From: an uncultured bacterium
GTDB taxonomy: Bacteria; Actinomycetota; Coriobacteriia; Coriobacteriales; Coriobacteriaceae
Direction: 5' to 3'
Length of the DNA: 8,233 nt
NCBI GenBank assembly: GCA_905216045.1
Contig: CAJMSL010000091.1
Coordinates: 1-8,233 of the forward strand
The notes below the pieces were generated by a model. That model saw nothing but the letters and a program-made list of their open reading frames with translations. It searched no databases and was not told the origin of the DNA. Position 1 is the stretch's first letter, and the number at the start of each line of letters is the position of its first letter. A program made the position numbers and the translations under genes. Of this stretch, positions 6,919-8,233 are shown one piece after another.

Positions 6919-7929
6919 GTGGCAACGATGGACAAGAAATATGTCTCGATGAACGATGTAGCGATTGCTGCGGGCGTTTCTCTCAAGACGGTGTCGCGCG
7001 TGATCAACGAGCCCGATAGCGTGCGAGAGTCAACACGCGATAAGGTTCATTCGGCCATGGAGGCGCTCGGGTTTCGAGCCAACTTTGCCGCGCGTTCGCT
7101 CAAGTTGGGCCGTTACGGGTGCATCGGCGGCGTGCTGTTTCACTTGTCGGGTGGTGCCGTGGACATGATTGACGGTATCGCCGATGCCGCCGAGGAACGC
7201 GGCTTTGCGCTCACGATGATTAAGAAGCGCGCAGGGGAGAAGATGACCCTTGCCGATGCGGCACGCAGGATGTCGCAGCTGCCTGTTGATGGCATGATCT
7301 TCAACCTGCGTCAGATGGTCGATGACTTTGATGCCTTTGAGGCTCCGAAAGACCTCAAGACGGTGATTATCACACCGATGGAGCATCCTACCTGCTCTAC
7401 CGTTAGTGACGATCAAGAGGGCGGCGCGCGCATGGCGTGCGAGTACTTCTTGGATCATGGTCACAAGAACGTGTATTTCGTTTCGGGTAAGAAAGAGTCG
7501 CTGTCGAGCCAGTGCCGTATGAAAGGTTGGCGCTCGGCACTCGAGGCACGTGGCATTGAGCCGCCCGAGCCTCTGCAAGGCGATTGGAATGCGGATAGTG
7601 GTTATGCCGCGGGCCTTGCGCTTGCCGATAAGCCCGATTGCACGGCGGTCCTCGCTGCTAACGACTGCATGGCAAACGGCGTGATGATGGCTCTACGTGA
7701 CAGAGGGCTCAGTGTGCCCGATGATGTGTCCGTGATTGGCTTTGATGACGAGCTCTACAAGACGATTCCCAACTCGATTCTGACGTCGGTGAAGTTTCGC
7801 CACCGCGAGCTGGGCATCCGTGCGCTCAACGAGGTCGTTGCGGGCCTAGAAGCTCCGAGCTCCAGAAGCCGTACGCTCGTCTCGGGCGTGTTGGTCGAGC
7901 GTTCCAGCGTGAAGGACCTGCGGGTGTAG
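6919..7929 (+). CDS. LacI-family transcriptional regulator
   Basis: A 336-aa DNA-binding sugar sensor, divergent from lacE and likely its repressor. Residues 11-35 form the LacI helix-turn-helix (MNDVAIAAGVSLKTVSRVIN) and NFAARSLKLG (55-64) is the hinge helix. Residues 68-330 are a periplasmic-binding-protein-like effector domain with MIDGIADAAEERGF (83-96), VDGMIFN (123-129), STVSDDQEGGARMA (160-173), TAVLAANDCMANGV (242-255) and DDVSVIGFDDELY (268-280). The length is normal for the family. I chose GTG 6919 because GGAG sits five bases upstream. ATG 6928 (three codons later, GGAG too far away) is nearly as likely; GTG 6868 would overlap the probable promoter. The true effector cannot be read from sequence; context suggests lactose or a lactose-derived sugar. 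Its transcript should run through the repeat array at 7940-8169 before the terminator. Confidence 0.88.
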   Translation: MATMDKKYVSMNDVAIAAGVSLKTVSRVINEPDSVRESTRDKVHSAMEALGFRANFAARSLKLGRYGCIGGVLFHLSGGAVDMIDGIADAAEERGFALTMIKKRAGEKMTLADAARRMSQLPVDGMIFNLRQMVDDFDAFEAPKDLKTVIITPMEHPTCSTVSDDQEGGARMACEYFLDHGHKNVYFVSGKKESLSSQCRMKGWRSALEARGIEPPEPLQGDWNADSGYAAGLALADKPDCTAVLAANDCMANGVMMALRDRGLSVPDDVSVIGFDDELYKTIPNSILTSVKFRHRELGIRALNEVVAGLEAPSSRSRTLVSGVLVERSSVKDLRV

Positions 7930-7939
7930 ACGTGCTCGG

Positions 7940-8169
7940 CCTGTTCATCTCAATCTGTAACAGGTAGGGCCGAAATACTCGGCTAGATGTTACAGATTGA
8001 GATATTTCTGCTCGGGCGTTCTGTTTGTCTCGATCTGTAACATCTAAGCGGTCAAAAGCGGTCTACATGTTACAGATTGAGATTTTCGGCTTGGCCTGTG
8101 CGTTCATCTCGATCTGTAACAGCTGGGACCGAAAAACTCGGCTAGATGTTACAGATTGAGATGAACAGG
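7940..8169. repeat. Array 2: three ~55-bp hairpin repeats bounded by 23-bp inverted repeats
   Basis: Units lie at 7948-8002, 8028-8082 and 8107-8161, starting 80 and 79 bp apart, with the same 15-bp arms and 25-bp centres as the array at 3057-3274 and in the same orientation. The outermost edges are perfect 23-bp inverted repeats (7940-7962 with 8147-8169), so the whole 230-bp block is itself an inverted-repeat unit. The last unit has 20-bp arms (8102-8121 with 8147-8166, one G-T). The array lies between the LacI-type stop codon and its terminator, so it should be transcribed as a 3' untranslated region. No gene is seen in 7930-8233. Confidence 0.9.
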
Positions 8170-8191
8170 AGGACGGGTGCGGTCTAAACAA

Positions 8192-8233
8192 AATGGCCCG
8201 CGCATCACACATCGATGCGCGGGCCATTATTTT
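8192..8233 (+). terminator. Rho-independent terminator of the LacI-type gene
   Basis: A 14-bp perfect stem (8192-8205 with 8215-8228) with a 9-nt loop is followed by ATTTT at the window edge. On the other strand it is followed by TTTGTTT, so it may also serve a convergent gene outside the window. Confidence 0.9.

Overview
The window looks like chromosome from a GC-rich, host-associated Gram-positive. The protein set fits a Coriobacteriia member such as Collinsella, but that is inference from overall sequence character; no rRNA or other marker gene is present. The genes read as a lactose-phosphotransferase locus with accessory insertions. One line inside lacG (3961-4020) counts 41 G/C of 60, while a line in the toxin-antitoxin module (2701-2760) counts 28 of 60, so the module differs in composition from its surroundings.

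Layout. Bases 50-201 form a 152-bp element with perfect 25-bp terminal inverted repeats. It is followed by a terminator serving galM (aldose 1-epimerase, minus strand, 307-1359). Divergent from galM is a DeoR-family repressor resembling LacR of Gram-positive lactose operons (1566-2330, plus). A minus-strand type II toxin-antitoxin pair (Phd/YefM antitoxin, RelE/ParE toxin; 2428-2989) follows, with an operator-like palindrome over its promoter. Next comes an array of three ~55-bp hairpin repeats (3057-3274). The minus-strand operon lacE-lacG (EIICB-Lac, then 6-phospho-beta-galactosidase) occupies 3368-6643. Divergent from it is a LacI-family regulator (about 6919-7929), with a 24-bp perfect palindrome in the shared intergenic region. 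A second three-unit hairpin array (7940-8169) and a strong terminator (8192-8233) close the window.

How it works together. LacE would import lactose as lactose-6-phosphate. LacG would split this to glucose and galactose-6-phosphate. GalM interconverts hexose anomers. The LacI-type protein probably represses lacEG through the palindrome. The LacR-like protein is a candidate sensor of a phosphorylated sugar from the same pathway. No EIIA (lacF) and no tagatose-6-phosphate genes (lacABCD) are in the window, so they must lie elsewhere or be absent.

The most unusual feature is the pair of related three-unit hairpin arrays, in the same orientation and at ~80-bp pitch, that bracket the lacG-lacE-lacI block exactly.
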